Source of the DNA: Streptomyces sp. V1I1
GTDB lineage: Bacteria; Actinomycetota; Actinomycetes; Streptomycetales; Streptomycetaceae
Length of the DNA: 64,000 bases
NCBI RefSeq assembly: GCF_030817355.1
Contig: NZ_JAUSZH010000001.1
Coordinates: forward strand, 620,001 to 684,000
Reading direction: 5' to 3'
Both the position numbers and the translations under genes were made by a program. The notes beneath the pieces were generated by a model. It saw nothing but the letters and a program-made list of their open reading frames with translations, made no database searches and had not been told where the DNA came from. Below, in pieces: positions 25,343 through 33,269 of this stretch. Numbering within the stretch: position 1 is the stretch's first letter; every line of letters starts with the position of its first letter.

Positions 25343-25903
25343 ATGCCCTTCTTCCTTTCGACCGACCGTCTGACGCTTCGCCCTTTCAGCGAGGCCGACG
25401 TGGACCATCTGTTCGACCTCGACAACGATCCCGAGGTCATGCGTTTCATCAACGGAGGCCGGCCGACCACCCGCGAGGCGGTCGAGGCCGAGTCCCTGCC
25501 GCGGTTCCTCCGTCACTATCCGTGCATCGACAACCGCGGCTACTGGGCGGCCGAGGAGCGGACCACCGGCGAGTTTCTGGGCTGGTTCGAATTCCGGCCC
25601 CGGGACGACCACAGTGCCGCCGTGGTGGAACTCGGTTACCGGCTGGGCAGGGGCGCCTGGGGACGCGGCTATGCGACCGAAGGTTCAATCGCCTTGATCC
25701 GCAAGGGGTTCACAGAGCTCGGCGTGGAGCGGGTGACCGCGAACACGATGACGGTCAACGCCCGTTCGCGGCGTGTGATGGAGAAAGCGGGCCTGAGCTA
25801 TGTCCGGACCTTCTTCGAGGAGTGGCCGGAGACCATCGAAGGCTCCGAAGAGGGTGATGTCGAGTACGCCCTGACCAGGGCCGACTTGGCGCGTACACGC
25901 TAG
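25343..25903 (+). CDS. GNAT N-acetyltransferase (RimJ/RimL type)
   Basis: 186 residues: LSTDRLTLRPFSEADVDHLF at the start, ELGYRLGRGAWGRGYATEG (acetyl-CoA loop R/Q-x-x-G-x-G/A), VNARSRRVMEKAGLSYV. Small-molecule or N-terminal protein acetylation is typical; substrate unknown. It is on the plus strand inside an otherwise minus-strand conservon, between cvnC and cvnD. Its stop codon TAG shares the palindrome CTAG (25900-25903) with the cvnC stop on the other strand, so it is fitted exactly against cvnC. Confidence 0.9.
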   Translation: MPFFLSTDRLTLRPFSEADVDHLFDLDNDPEVMRFINGGRPTTREAVEAESLPRFLRHYPCIDNRGYWAAEERTTGEFLGWFEFRPRDDHSAAVVELGYRLGRGAWGRGYATEGSIALIRKGFTELGVERVTANTMTVNARSRRVMEKAGLSYVRTFFEEWPETIEGSEEGDVEYALTRADLARTR

Positions 25904-26319
25904 AGGGCCCTCAAGCCCTCGATCACCTCCCTGAGGATCTTCTCGTCGGGCAGCTGAGCGGGCGGTACGGGACGGCTGACCCGGACATAGCCCGCTTCGA
26001 GGAGATCGCCGAGAAGCACCCGTACGACACCGACCGGCAGATCGGCGTCGGCGGCGAGTTCCGCGACGGACTGGGTCTCGAGGCGGCACAGCGTGAGCAG
26101 TGCGCGGTGTTCGGGGCCGAGGAGGCACTCCTCGGCGGCGCCGGGCGCGTCGGCCGCAATGTCGACGAGTGCGATCAGGTCGAACCGTACGTTGCTGGGG
26201 CCCGGCTTGGTCCGCCCGCCGGTCATCGCGTACGGACGGACCAGCGGGCCGGCTTCGGCGTCGTACCACTGGCTGCCGACAATGCCGGCCATGTCTGATG
26301 TGTCGGTCATGTTGGTCAC
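25900..26319 (-). CDS. cvnC: Conservon DUF742 protein (CvnC)
   Basis: 139 residues. SQWYDAEAGPLVRPYAMTGGRT is the DUF742 hallmark, followed by a winged-HTH-like region (VAELAADADLPVGVVRVLLGDL, GYVRV). The start is GTG overlapping the cvnB stop (GTGA, 26316-26319). In conservons CvnC binds CvnA/B/D to transmit the signal. The next conservon gene, cvnD, is displaced downstream. Confidence 0.9.
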   Translation of the reverse strand: MTNMTDTSDMAGIVGSQWYDAEAGPLVRPYAMTGGRTKPGPSNVRFDLIALVDIAADAPGAAEECLLGPEHRALLTLCRLETQSVAELAADADLPVGVVRVLLGDLLEAGYVRVSRPVPPAQLPDEKILREVIEGLRAL

Positions 26320-26738
26320 GTCGCGATGATGCGCGGCGGGGTGCGCAAATGCTCGCCGACACGTTTGACAAGTCGCGCCATTTCATAGGCGATCAGGCCG
26401 ACGTCGGCGACGACGGAGGTGAGTACGGCGAGGCAGGACCCGTCACCCGCGGCCGCCACGAAGAGGAAGCCGTCATCCATCTCCACCATCGTCTGGCGTA
26501 CGCCCCCGGCGTGAAAGTGGCGTCCCGCTCCCTTTGCGAGGCTGTGGAATCCGGAGGCGACGGCTGCCAGATGCTCGGCGTCCTCGCGGGTCAGCGCGGT
26601 CGAAGCGCCCACCGGCAGGCCGTCGTTGGACAGCACGACCGCGTGGCGGACTTCGCCGACGCGCAGGACGAGGTCGTTCAGCAGCCAGTCGAGGTCGCCC
26701 AAGGTGTGGCGGGCTTCGACTGTCTCGTGCTCGGTCAT
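26316..26738 (-). CDS. cvnB: Conservon roadblock protein (CvnB)
   Basis: 140 residues with the roadblock/LC7 fold: LDWLLNDLVLRVGEVRHAVV, LSNDGLPVGASTALTRED, AKGAGRHFHAGGVRQTMVEM. Coupled by 4-base overlaps to cvnA upstream (26735-26738) and cvnC downstream. It should form a homodimer acting on the GTPase. A second copy lies after cvnD. Confidence 0.92.
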   Translation of the reverse strand: MTEHETVEARHTLGDLDWLLNDLVLRVGEVRHAVVLSNDGLPVGASTALTREDAEHLAAVASGFHSLAKGAGRHFHAGGVRQTMVEMDDGFLFVAAAGDGSCLAVLTSVVADVGLIAYEMARLVKRVGEHLRTPPRIIAT

Positions 26739-29326
26739 GGTCTGTCTCCTTCGCTGCCGGGTGCGGCGGTGCCGGGGGCGGCGGTTCGAGGCGCGGACGG
26801 GCGAGGCAGGGACGTACGAGGCGCCGACGTGCGAGGTGCTGCCATGCCACGCGCAGCCGTGCCTGGAGCCGCGCCGCCGCCCCTGGTCCAGCCGTTGCGG
26901 TACGCCGTCATTCGGTCGCGTACCTGTTCTGGGGTGCGTTCCGGGGATTCCTCCGCGCCCGTTGCCTGGTCCTCCGGCTCCTGGGCCGGGGGCTGTTCGC
27001 GCAGCTGCGGGACGAGGTGCGCCTGCCTGACCCGGCGCGGGAGTTCGCCGTTCTCGGTCTGCGGCGGGGCGCCGCGCAGGCGCAGGGCTGTGACTCCAGG
27101 CGGTGTGGGAATCTCGGCCTGCGCCACGAGCGCCGGGCGGTGGGCCGGGGCCGGGACGGGTGGGCCGGTCCTGCGCGGCCCCGGTTCCGGCGGCGCGAGC
27201 GGTGCCTCGTGGCCGGGGTCCGGAGCGCCGCGGGAGTCCGCCGGGGCGGTCAGGGCGCTTTGCAGGAGTGACGTCGGCAGCAGCACGACCGCGGTCGTGC
27301 CGCCGTAGGGCGAGGTGCGCAGATGGACCTTGATGTCGCGGCGGAGGGCGAGGCGGCTGACGACAAACAGGCCGAGCCGGTCGCTGTCGAACAGGTCGAG
27401 GGCTTCGGACTCCTCCAGGCGGCGGTTGGCTTCGGCGAGAGTTTCCTTGCCCATGCCGAGGCCGCGGTCCTCGATCTCCAGGACGTAGCCGTTGCCGACG
27501 GGTTCGCCGCTGACCCGCACCTTGGTGTGGGGCGGGGAGAACTGGGCGGCATTCTCGACCAGTTCGGCCAGCAGGTGGGTGACGTCGGCGACAGCGGCGC
27601 CGACGACGGCAGTCTCGGGGAGTTGCCGTACCTCCACGCGCGCGTAGTCCTCGATTTCCGAGACGGCGGCCCGTACGACGCTGGTCAGCGGGACGGGCAT
27701 GCGCCAGGCGCGACCGGGTGCGGCGCCGGAAAGGATGATCAGGCTCTCGGCGTGCCGCCGCATACGGGTGGTGAGGTGGTCGAGCCGGAACAGGTCGCCG
27801 AGTTCGTTCGGGTCGTCGGCGCGGCGCTCCATCGTGTCGAGCAGGGTGAGCTGGCGGTGGACCAGGATCTGGCTGCGGCGGGCGAGGTTGACGAAGACCC
27901 CGGAGATGCTGCCGGCGAGCTCGGCGCGTTCGATCGCGGCGCTCAGCGCGGCCCGGTGGACGATGCCGAGCGCCTCGCCGACCTGGCCGATCTCGTCCTC
28001 GGCGGGTGGACCCGGCGGGGCTTCGGCCTGGATGTCGATCTCTTGGCCGGTACGCAGTCGGCGCATGGCGTGCGGCAGCCTTTGCCGGGCGATCTTGAGT
28101 GCGCCGTTGCGCAGGCTGATCAGTTCGACGACGAGGACGCGGCCGATGCGTACGGAGATGATCAACGAGGCGGTGACAGCGGCGAGTCCGAGGAGCACGG
28201 CCGCACCTGCCGGGGTGAGGATGCCGCCCGTGACGGGGTCCGCCCTGTCTGCGGCGCTGCCGCGGGCGTCCGTCTCGATGGCGCGTATGCCGTCCGCGAC
28301 GGTGGTACGGGCCTTGTCCCACGCCGTGGCCGGGACGATCTGGGCCGCCTTGCGGCCCGCGGGGGCGGTGACCACCTTGTCCTCGGCCGTCTGCAACTGC
28401 CGGTAGGCGCTCTGCCTGGCGAGTTCAAGCCAGGCGGCGCGCTCGGGGCCGCGCAGGTCGGTGACGGTCGATTCGGTGAGGCTTCTGCGGGTCGAGACGG
28501 CTCCGGTGAACCGCCGCAGGCGTTCCGTGGCCATGGAGTTGCTGAGCTGCGCCGAGGTGAGGAGCGCGTCCTCCTGGGCGAGCATCTCGCCGGCCCGGGC
28601 GAACTCCAGCAGCACGCGGGCATCGGAGCCCGGTCCGGCGTCCTGGATGCCTGCGAGTGCGCCGGAGACGCCGAAGGCGGCGGTGACGGTGGCGGTGTAC
28701 TGCTCGTACGTGGTGTTCCAGGGGGCCTTGCCGCTGACGACGGCGGTACGGAGGGTGCGCAGTTTCTCCGCGCGGGCGACGAACTGGTCGAGCCGTCCCG
28801 CCACGCCGGCCGGGATGCCGCCGCCCGCGGCGACCGTCGTCCGGTCGTCGAGACGCAGTTTGCTCACCGCGTCGTCGGTGCGCCGTGCCTCCTGCTGCAC
28901 TGCGGCGGCGCGTTCGTCCGAGGGAGCCGCCACCTGACGTACTGCCGCGCGCCGTTCGTCCTGCAGGGCGGCGACGGCGACGGCGACGGGTTCGCGGATC
29001 TGGGCGTCGACGCGCTGCAACTGGCTCAGCCGCGACACCTCTTGGGCGGTGCTGACCGTGGCGAACCCCCACAGGGCAAGCAGCGAGACGACCGGCACCA
29101 TCAGCAGGGAGATGATCTTCGCTCGTACGGTTCTGGGGCGCGGTAGCCATCGTCCGCGTACGACAGCGGGGGGCGGGGGTATGTCCGGTGGCTCCTGTCC
29201 GGCGTGTTCGACTGCGGGCGGCCCTGCGTGCGCCCGTCGTCCGCGGGCTGCCGACGCGGGCGCGGGCGGCAGTGGGGGCGGCGACGCTGTCGGGTCGGCG
29301 CCCGGGGTCCTGCGGGGTGTGCGCAT
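26735..29326 (-). CDS. cvnA: Conservon sensor histidine kinase-like protein (CvnA) with nitrate/nitrite-sensing-type domain
   Basis: 863 residues. Pro-rich cytoplasmic start, TM helix about 70-92, an extracytoplasmic all-helical NIT-type domain (about 95-370), TM helix near 375-400, HAMP-like segment, then an ATPase domain with LVENAAQFSPP (N box) and LGLFVVSRLA (G2). The H box is replaced by a region around LARRSQILVHRQLTLLDTMERR, as in other CvnA proteins. The C-terminal tail of about 150 residues is low complexity with repeated APRT/APGT units. ATG 29326 has GAGGAGG very close upstream. First cvn gene, 48 bp after the MHYT gene. Confidence 0.9.
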   Translation of the reverse strand: MRTPRRTPGADPTASPPPLPPAPASAARGRRAHAGPPAVEHAGQEPPDIPPPPAVVRGRWLPRPRTVRAKIISLLMVPVVSLLALWGFATVSTAQEVSRLSQLQRVDAQIREPVAVAVAALQDERRAAVRQVAAPSDERAAAVQQEARRTDDAVSKLRLDDRTTVAAGGGIPAGVAGRLDQFVARAEKLRTLRTAVVSGKAPWNTTYEQYTATVTAAFGVSGALAGIQDAGPGSDARVLLEFARAGEMLAQEDALLTSAQLSNSMATERLRRFTGAVSTRRSLTESTVTDLRGPERAAWLELARQSAYRQLQTAEDKVVTAPAGRKAAQIVPATAWDKARTTVADGIRAIETDARGSAADRADPVTGGILTPAGAAVLLGLAAVTASLIISVRIGRVLVVELISLRNGALKIARQRLPHAMRRLRTGQEIDIQAEAPPGPPAEDEIGQVGEALGIVHRAALSAAIERAELAGSISGVFVNLARRSQILVHRQLTLLDTMERRADDPNELGDLFRLDHLTTRMRRHAESLIILSGAAPGRAWRMPVPLTSVVRAAVSEIEDYARVEVRQLPETAVVGAAVADVTHLLAELVENAAQFSPPHTKVRVSGEPVGNGYVLEIEDRGLGMGKETLAEANRRLEESEALDLFDSDRLGLFVVSRLALRRDIKVHLRTSPYGGTTAVVLLPTSLLQSALTAPADSRGAPDPGHEAPLAPPEPGPRRTGPPVPAPAHRPALVAQAEIPTPPGVTALRLRGAPPQTENGELPRRVRQAHLVPQLREQPPAQEPEDQATGAEESPERTPEQVRDRMTAYRNGWTRGGGAAPGTAARGMAAPRTSAPRTSLPRPSAPRTAAPGTAAPGSEGDRP

Positions 29327-29374
29327 GGCCTCCTCGTTCCGGTTACGGGGCTGGGGGTGCGGCAGCCGGGTCGG

Positions 29375-30211
29375 TTAGGCGGTGGCAGAGGTCGCGGTGC
29401 CCGTGGTGCTCGCGGCGGGTTCGGTGCTCGCCAGAGACTCGGCGGCGGGGGCTTCGGTCGGCCGCTCGGCCGAGGTGTACGCGGCGCGTTCGCGTGCCGT
29501 CGGGGAGAGCGCGACGAATGCGGAGGTGACGAAGAGGTACGACCCGAGGCCGACGGCGAGGGGGAAGATGAATTGCATCGCCGTGGCCCCGGGCAGTTGG
29601 GTGCCGGAGGGCTCGACCCGCACGCTGACCGCGAGCATTCCGGTGTAGTGCATGCTGCTGACCGCCGCGCCCATGACGAGCGAGGCGACCGCGACCGCCA
29701 CCGGCGACTTGATGTTGAGCGCCGCCCACAGGGCCGCGGTCGCGGCGACCACGGCGATGACGACCGAGAGCACGATGAGCAGCGGGTCGTAGTGCACCGT
29801 GCCGTGCAGCCGGAGGGCGGCCATACCCAGGTAGTGCATGCTGGCCACGCCGACCCCGGTGGTGAGCCCGCCGACCAGCAGCGACCTCGCGCGGTCGCGG
29901 CCGAAGCCGACGCAGAACACTCCGGCGCCGACGACCAGCATGGCGACGAGCAGGCTGAGGATGGTCAGCGGCACGTTGTAGCGGATGTCGGTGCCGCGCA
30001 CTGCGAAGCCGAGCATCGCGACGAAGTGCATCGTCCAGATGCCGGTCCCGATCGCCGATGCGGCGGTGATCAGCCAGTTGCGACGGGAGGGGCCGCTCGC
30101 ATCCAGCGCGCGTACGGTGCAGCGCAGCCCGAGGGCGGCGCCGATGACGGCCATCGCGTACGACAGCACGGGAGTCAGCAAGCCGAAGGCGGCGTGGTCC
30201 AGGTGTCCCAT
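29375..30211 (-). CDS. MHYT-domain integral membrane sensor
   Basis: 278 residues, seven TM helices, with three MHYT-type motifs: TMHFVAM (about residue 60), SMHYLGM (about 124) and SMHYTGM (about 190). MHYT domains are thought to bind copper and sense O2, CO or NO. Here the domain stands alone without GGDEF/EAL or kinase output. The gene is immediately upstream of cvnA on the same strand, so it probably supplies input to the conservon. C-terminal 50 residues are Ala/Thr/Ser-rich. Confidence 0.9.
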   Translation of the reverse strand: MGHLDHAAFGLLTPVLSYAMAVIGAALGLRCTVRALDASGPSRRNWLITAASAIGTGIWTMHFVAMLGFAVRGTDIRYNVPLTILSLLVAMLVVGAGVFCVGFGRDRARSLLVGGLTTGVGVASMHYLGMAALRLHGTVHYDPLLIVLSVVIAVVAATAALWAALNIKSPVAVAVASLVMGAAVSSMHYTGMLAVSVRVEPSGTQLPGATAMQFIFPLAVGLGSYLFVTSAFVALSPTARERAAYTSAERPTEAPAAESLASTEPAASTTGTATSATA

Positions 30212-30362
30212 GGCTCAAGGACGCTAGACCCGCAGGGGGCGCGCGCAAGGGGCGCATTTCGAAAGGTGATGGAATATGACAGAGAGATGTTTCAGAACGA
30301 TCGTGCCGCGCTCGAACGTGTGCGCCGTACGGTCGGGTGAGCCGCTGGGGGATCATGTCCTC

Positions 30363-30962
30363 ATGGCCGACGACCACACACATGTGCAGGAGTTCTTCGG
30401 CGCCCGCGCCGCGGACTGGGACAGGCGCTTCCCCGGCGACGGCCCGGCCTACGCCGCCGCCGTCGCCGAGCTCGGGCTGCGCCCCGGAGACGCGGTGCTC
30501 GACGCGGGCTGCGGCACGGGCCGCGCGCTGCCGCCCCTGAGGTCCGCCGTGGGACCGCAGGGCGTGGTCATCGGGGCGGATCTGACACCCGCGATGCTGG
30601 ATGAGGCACTGCGCGCCGGGCGAGGCGACAGCGGGCAACTGCTGCTCACCGATGTGGCCAGGCTGCCGATGCGCACCGGGTCACTGGACGCCGTGTTCGC
30701 CGCCGGCCTGATCGCTCACCTGCCCCAACCGGATGTGAATCTGCGGGAGCTGGCCCGGGCGGTGCGGCCGGGCGGAAGGCTGGCGCTCTTCCACCCCATC
30801 GGCCGCGCGGCCCTCGCCGCCCGTCAGGGCAGGCAGATCACCGACGACGATCTGCGCGCCGAGCCCGTCCTCCGTCCGCTGCTGGCCGGTTCGGGCTGGC
30901 GGATGATCTCGTACGTCGACGAGGAAGCCCGCTTCCTCGCACTTGCCGTTCGTCAGGACTGA
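30363..30962 (+). CDS. Class I SAM-dependent methyltransferase
   Basis: 199 residues: FFGARAADWDRRF, motif I VLDAGCGTGRALPPL, GADLTPAMLDEAL, AGLIAHLPQPDVNLRELARAV, RPGGRLALFHPIGR. Typical small-molecule methyltransferase of the UbiE/COQ5-like group; substrate not evident. Divergent from the MHYT gene, with 151 bp between starts. Confidence 0.88.
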   Translation: MADDHTHVQEFFGARAADWDRRFPGDGPAYAAAVAELGLRPGDAVLDAGCGTGRALPPLRSAVGPQGVVIGADLTPAMLDEALRAGRGDSGQLLLTDVARLPMRTGSLDAVFAAGLIAHLPQPDVNLRELARAVRPGGRLALFHPIGRAALAARQGRQITDDDLRAEPVLRPLLAGSGWRMISYVDEEARFLALAVRQD

Positions 30963-31105
30963 GCCGCGAACGGCCGCTGCGGGCCGAGGAGTTGGACGAT
31001 CCCTTCCGCCGCGGCATCCTCACCATCGGGCGTGCCACGAGGGAGGCGGAGCTGAAGTGGCTGCGTACCACGATCGACTCCATCGCCCCGGGACGCCGGT
31101 ACTGA
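30963..31105 (+). pseudogene. Unidentified C-terminal fragment
   Basis: In one frame directly after the methyltransferase stop the sequence reads LRAEELDDPFRRGILTIG, ATREAELKWLRTTI and stops at 31103-31105. It looks like a protein C-terminus rather than random sequence, but there is no start and I do not recognise the family. Confidence 0.3.
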
Positions 31106-31188
31106 CGTAGTCAGGCCCAAGTCCGCGCAGCAATGACAGACTTGGAAGATCGGCGGCGGACGCGCCGCCCTGGGGAGAGGTGGTCCGG

Positions 31189-31494
31189 GTGTTCAACAGA
31201 CTCCGCAGGCTCCGCAAGTTCCTCGCGTACCGCCCCGAGTACCGCGAGCAGACGGCGGCTGGCCGCGTCCGGCCGCGTCAGCACAACATCTTCGAGGCCG
31301 CGGCCGTCTATGTGTCGGGGTGCGCGGAGGACGATCAGGAGCAGATAGACGAGGCGGTGACCTGGGTGTCCCCCGAGGCGCTCTCCTTCGGGATCAACGA
31401 GCTGGCCTGCCGCGCGGTCATCGCCCTCGCCCGCGAGCGGGACGAGTCCCCGCAGACGGTGGCGCGTAGTCTCCTCGGCCTGCCCGCCGCGTGA
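31189..31494 (+). CDS. Conserved hypothetical protein
   Basis: 101 residues from GTG 31189, with GGGAGAGG 8 bases upstream. Basic N-terminus (RLRRLRKFLAYRPEYREQ) and an alpha-helical remainder (AVIALARERDESPQTVARSLL). I do not recognise a named domain. The 3' end overlaps the 3' end of the convergent zinc-ribbon gene by 77 bp. Confidence 0.6.
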   Translation: MFNRLRRLRKFLAYRPEYREQTAAGRVRPRQHNIFEAAAVYVSGCAEDDQEQIDEAVTWVSPEALSFGINELACRAVIALARERDESPQTVARSLLGLPAA

Positions 31495-31837
31495 CGTCGG
31501 TCAGGGACAGGTCGTACCGGGCGAGCGCCTGGGCCGGGAGCAGTCCGGCGCGCTGGGCGTAGGCGAGGCGTTCCTTGACCTCGCGGACGGTACGCGGCCG
31601 ATAGCCGGGGCCGCCGCAGCAGCCCTGCCGGAAGCGGAGGCCCGCGCTCAGCACGGCGGAGAGTGCGCGCCAGCCTGCAGTGTCACGGCGACGCGGCACC
31701 GCGAGGGCCGAGCCCGCGTTCAGCAACACGCCGCCGCATCGCGGGCAAAGCTCCGTACGGACCCTCGCGTAGTCCGGCGCCTTCTTGAAGGAGGCCCGGC
31801 AGGGCAGGCAGACGAAGTGGTGACGGGCTGCGGGCAT
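31418..31837 (-). CDS. Zinc-ribbon protein, Streptomyces-conserved
   Basis: 139 residues from ATG 31837. Two CxxC pairs (HHFVCLPCRASFK and LCPRCGGVLLNAGS) form a zinc ribbon, then RRRDTAGWRALSAVL, CCGGPGYRPRTVREVKERL. This is a conserved actinobacterial protein sometimes labelled deoxyxylulose-5-phosphate synthase without support. Function unknown, perhaps nucleic-acid or protein binding. The tail (DYAPPSAGTRPARG) lies within the end of the opposite gene. Confidence 0.7.
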   Translation of the reverse strand: MPAARHHFVCLPCRASFKKAPDYARVRTELCPRCGGVLLNAGSALAVPRRRDTAGWRALSAVLSAGLRFRQGCCGGPGYRPRTVREVKERLAYAQRAGLLPAQALARYDLSLTDVTRRAGRGDYAPPSAGTRPARGRGR

Positions 31838-31858
31838 GATGCGTGCCAGGCGTCGCGG

Positions 31859-31895
31859 GGCTGGGGGCACCTCCCAGGCGAAGCTCTGGGGGAGG
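31859..31895. repeat. Small Streptomyces interspersed palindrome
   Basis: GGGGGCACCTCCCAGG, GCGAAGC, CTCTGGGGGAGG: two G/C-rich arms around a short loop, a pattern scattered through Streptomyces intergenic regions. A related element with GGGAGGTGCCCCC is at 47960-47985. Confidence 0.5.
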
Positions 31896-32025
31896 GACTT
31901 CTAAAGCACGCCCCAGGACCCCGGCGCGGAACAGGCCGAATCATTTTCGCCACGCAGGCCCTCGACTACCGGGTTACCCACTGGTTAAGGTGCGCCGACG
32001 AACGTTCGGATGGGGGGAGGGTGAC

Positions 32026-32826
32026 GTGGCCGGGACGGACGACGCCGTCGACGACGACGCGCTGTATGTGCTGACCGCGGTCCTGCTGACGCCGGCGCAG
32101 TTCCCGAGCGTGCTCGGCGACGACTTCCCGGCCGCGTGCGCGGCGCTGGGCCTCGAGCCGTACGCCGAGGGGTACGGACTCGTGCTCGGCCAGGACGCCG
32201 AGGGCGCGCGGTGGACGGTCGTGGTCGACGATGTGTCGCTCGTCGCCGTCGCGATCGCGTCCTGGGACTGCGGGATGGAGTACGACCTGTCCCCCAGCGA
32301 GCGCACGGTGGTCGCCGCGCTCCCGGGCTGGCCGCTGGCCGTCGCGGTCGCGGCGCCCGGCGTGCCCGCGCCCCACGATCCGGCGCCCGAAGAGGGCGAC
32401 CGGCCACCATTGGCGCCGCCCGACACTGATGTGTGGGGGCCCGCGCAGCGTCGGCTGGGGGCCGACGAGATCGCGCTCCAGTGGGCGGAGTGGCGGCAGC
32501 AGCTCGACGACGAGGTGCCGGCGTCGTCGGACACGCCCGACGACGAACGGGAGCAGTCGCACGAGGGTGTACGGCGGGTGCTGAAGGAGGCCCACGGCTA
32601 TGTGGCGTCGCCCCCGCCGACCGGGCGGGTCCGCTCCACCTTCGCACCCGGCGGGGCGCGGACGCTGCGCGCCGACGGTCCTGGCTGGTCCCTGGTCGCC
32701 AGGACCGACGACATCGCTTTCGTGCTGCTGGACGAGGAGCCGTGCGAGGTACTGCCGGTGGGCCGCGGACCGGAACTGCCGGCGCTGCTGGAGGCGCTGG
32801 ACAAGATGGCCGTGCGCCCGGCCTGA
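32026..32826 (+). CDS. Hypothetical protein, two-lobed
   Basis: 266 residues from GTG 32026 (GGGGGGAGG upstream). Acidic. An N-terminal lobe (LYVLTAVLLTPAQFPSVL, GMEYDLSPSERTVVAAL), a Pro-rich linker (about 110-140), and a C-terminal lobe (GWSLVARTDDIAFVLLDEEP). I do not recognise the family. Codon use matches its neighbours. It ends in a structured convergent region. Confidence 0.7.
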   Translation: MAGTDDAVDDDALYVLTAVLLTPAQFPSVLGDDFPAACAALGLEPYAEGYGLVLGQDAEGARWTVVVDDVSLVAVAIASWDCGMEYDLSPSERTVVAALPGWPLAVAVAAPGVPAPHDPAPEEGDRPPLAPPDTDVWGPAQRRLGADEIALQWAEWRQQLDDEVPASSDTPDDEREQSHEGVRRVLKEAHGYVASPPPTGRVRSTFAPGGARTLRADGPGWSLVARTDDIAFVLLDEEPCEVLPVGRGPELPALLEALDKMAVRPA

Positions 32827-32831
32827 GCCCC

Positions 32832-32960
32832 CGGCCGGCTGTAGCTTGGCGATTGCGATCCGGTGCTGATCGCCGGGGCTGCCTTGGCAGGCGGTGCCGG
32901 GAAGCTGCGAAGCGAGAAACGCGGGTGACCCCACCGCTTCCAGCGGCGGGGTCAGGCGCG
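32832..32960. other. Structured convergent intergenic region
   Basis: Between two convergent genes lie several hairpins: GGCGAT with ATCGCC (about 32849-32875), GCTGCC with GGCAGG, and a 12-bp stem with one mismatch (TGACCCCACCGC at 32926-32937 with GCGGCGGGGTCA at 32943-32954). The last is a likely bidirectional terminator. The rest could be a small RNA but matches no RNA family I can recall. Confidence 0.4.
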
Positions 32961-33017
32961 CGCATGTCGGGTCCCCCGGCTACCGCCCTGGCACAGGCGT
33001 GGACCGAGGGCTCCGGA

Positions 33018-33200
33018 TCAGCGGCCGATCTCCTTGCGGGAGACACGGCGCAGCCTGCGGCGCTGGCTGGGGTCCAGCATCAGATACGCCGCGGCGGGCA
33101 CTCCGAGCACTACCAGCAGCGCCCACCAGAATCCGATCAGCGGCATCAGGAGCAGGCCGACGGCCACTCCCCCTATGACGAGCTTTGTTCGTGTCGACAT
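33018..33200 (-). CDS. Small two-helix membrane protein
   Basis: 60 residues from ATG 33200, chosen for GGAGG 8 bases upstream. MSTRTKLVIGGVAVG, then two hydrophobic helices (about 6-24 and 26-42), ending in a basic cytoplasmic tail (DPSQRRRLRRVSRKEIGR). Function unknown. It follows the desaturase gene by 69 bp on the same strand. Confidence 0.65.
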   Translation of the reverse strand: MSTRTKLVIGGVAVGLLLMPLIGFWWALLVVLGVPAAAYLMLDPSQRRRLRRVSRKEIGR

Positions 33201-33269
33201 CTTCGACGCCTCCTTCGCGGCCTTGGCCGCTCCTGGCATGAGAACGTGCACGCACGTCTCACGGTTCCA

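Noticed and set aside
26316..28322. Long Arg/Pro-rich minus-strand frame running into cvnB
   Set aside because: It is another frame of cvnA; only the cvnB part from 26738 is real.
32832..32960. Riboswitch (cobalamin or c-di-AMP type)
   Set aside because: Core consensus motifs are not matched and there is no gene downstream in either direction: both neighbours end here.
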